Shown: positions 7,356-7,544 of the stretch, piece after piece | Layout of the letters: every line of letters starts with the position of its first letter | How positions within the stretch are numbered: position 1 is the stretch's first letter | Origin: Clostridiales bacterium | GTDB taxonomy: Bacteria > Bacillota > Clostridia > TANB77 > CAG-508 | Assembly: GCA_004553715.1 (NCBI GenBank) | Contig: SFKP01000036.1 | Coordinates: 1 to 7,544 of the forward strand | Direction: 5' to 3' | DNA length: 7,544 nucleotides | Made by a program: the position numbers and the translations under genes | The notes under the pieces: generated by a model | Database searches by the model: none | The model's input: the letters and a program-made list of their open reading frames with translations, nothing else | What the model was told of the DNA's origin: nothing

Positions 7356-7374
7356 ATTTGGAGTTTATCCAAAT
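7356..7374. promoter_or_regulatory. Operator-like inverted repeat or 5' mRNA stem at the predicted start site
   Basis: ATTTGGA (7356-7362), GTTTA, TCCAAAT (7368-7374) form a perfect 7-bp inverted repeat starting about two bases after the predicted transcription start. It could be a repressor operator just downstream of the promoter or a short 5' stem-loop stabilising the mRNA. I do not recognise a specific regulator site. Confidence 0.4.
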
Positions 7375-7408
7375 TTTATATATATTAATTTCATCGGCCG
7401 TGAGCCAG

Positions 7409-7414
7409 AAGGAG
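7409..7414 (+). promoter_or_regulatory. Ribosome binding site of the lipoprotein gene
   Basis: AAGGAG with a 7-nt spacer before ATG 7422, ideal spacing. It fixes the start of the lipoprotein and argues against the overlapping reading frame opened by GTG 7352. Confidence 0.85.
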
Positions 7415-7421
7415 TACATTC

Positions 7422-7544
7422 ATGAAACGGACATTAACACTTACACTTATTGCAATCATTTTTATGACTGCTATGTTGGTTATAGTTGGTTGCACAGAAG
7501 GCAACATTGTGATAAACACAAAGGAGCCGACTGTTGAGCCGACA
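7422..7544 (+). CDS. Lipoprotein N-terminus (3' partial)
   Basis: Only the first 41 codons are present; the frame is open to the last base. MKR is followed by a hydrophobic segment (residues 5-22) and a lipobox ending IVGC, with the lipid-attachment Cys at residue 24. After it come TEGNIVINT and a Pro/Thr/Glu stretch (KEPTVEPT) that looks like the start of the flexible tether common in Gram-positive lipoproteins. It should be exported by Sec, lipidated and held on the outer face of the membrane. The mature domain is outside the window, so function is unknown; a solute-binding or other extracellular domain is possible. By hand count 47 of 123 bases are G or C, clearly more than in the two large genes. 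It has its own promoter and ribosome binding site. Confidence 0.85.
   Translation, partial: MKRTLTLTLIAIIFMTAMLVIVGCTEGNIVINTKEPTVEPT

Noticed and set aside
7127..7372. Minus-strand 81-residue reading frame across the repeat cluster
   Set aside because: It translates the repeats themselves (CQWGRGILCANGDGEF comes from the tandem units), crosses the promoter and has no protein-like features.
7352..7537. Plus-strand reading frame from GTG 7352
   Set aside because: It begins inside the promoter-proximal leader, has no ribosome binding site and overlaps in another frame the lipoprotein start, which has an ideal AAGGAG and a lipobox.

Overview
The window is very AT-rich and reads almost entirely left to right. 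Arg is mostly AGA, Ile is very often ATA, Shine-Dalgarno sites are strong AAGGAG, and promoters are sigma-A-like. Together with a TM-plus-basic-tail surface anchor and a diderm-unlike lipoprotein gene, this points to a low-GC Gram-positive organism, most likely an uncultured intestinal-type member of the Clostridia. The assignment rests on composition and protein families, not on a marker gene.

Layout: (1) 1-2937 is the 3' part of a large secreted or surface protein whose start lies left of the window. Its order is a Ser/Thr/Asn/Lys-rich stalk, a beta-sandwich domain, a region that looks like a thioester domain (Cys at 856-858, VQIAIW motif at 1141-1158), another beta domain, an SdrD_B-like (CnaB-type) domain and a final beta-sandwich. 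It ends abruptly with no sorting signal, and a strong hairpin terminator follows at 2967-3010. (2) 2938-3144 is intergenic, with that terminator, weak promoter candidates and a clear ribosome binding site. (3) 3145-7107 encodes a complete 1,320-residue cell-surface protein: signal peptide, long acidic N-terminal region, several DUF11-like beta-sandwich domains, a Pro-Asp-Gly linker, an SdrD_B domain, a last DUF11-like domain and a C-terminal membrane anchor preceded by an unusual AVKTG motif. (4) 7108-7421 holds a cluster of repeats rich in CCCCGTCCCC/ATTGGCAC: an imperfect inverted repeat, two perfect tandem 26-bp units, and a hairpin ending in a T-tract. A near-consensus promoter, a small inverted repeat and a ribosome binding site follow. 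(5) 7422-7544 is the first 41 codons of a lipoprotein gene that runs off the right edge.

The two large proteins share an SdrD_B domain followed by a beta-sandwich, joined by a similar GLxE...DLA segment, so they look like members of one locally expanded surface-protein family. A reasonable inference is a surface adhesion locus: the first protein may bind covalently to a target through an internal thioester, and the second is a long anchored stalk. Each is followed by its own terminator-like structure, so they are probably separate transcription units. The repeat cluster and the less AT-rich lipoprotein gene mark a boundary to a different module. No enzyme, RNA gene, transposase gene or CRISPR array is visible.
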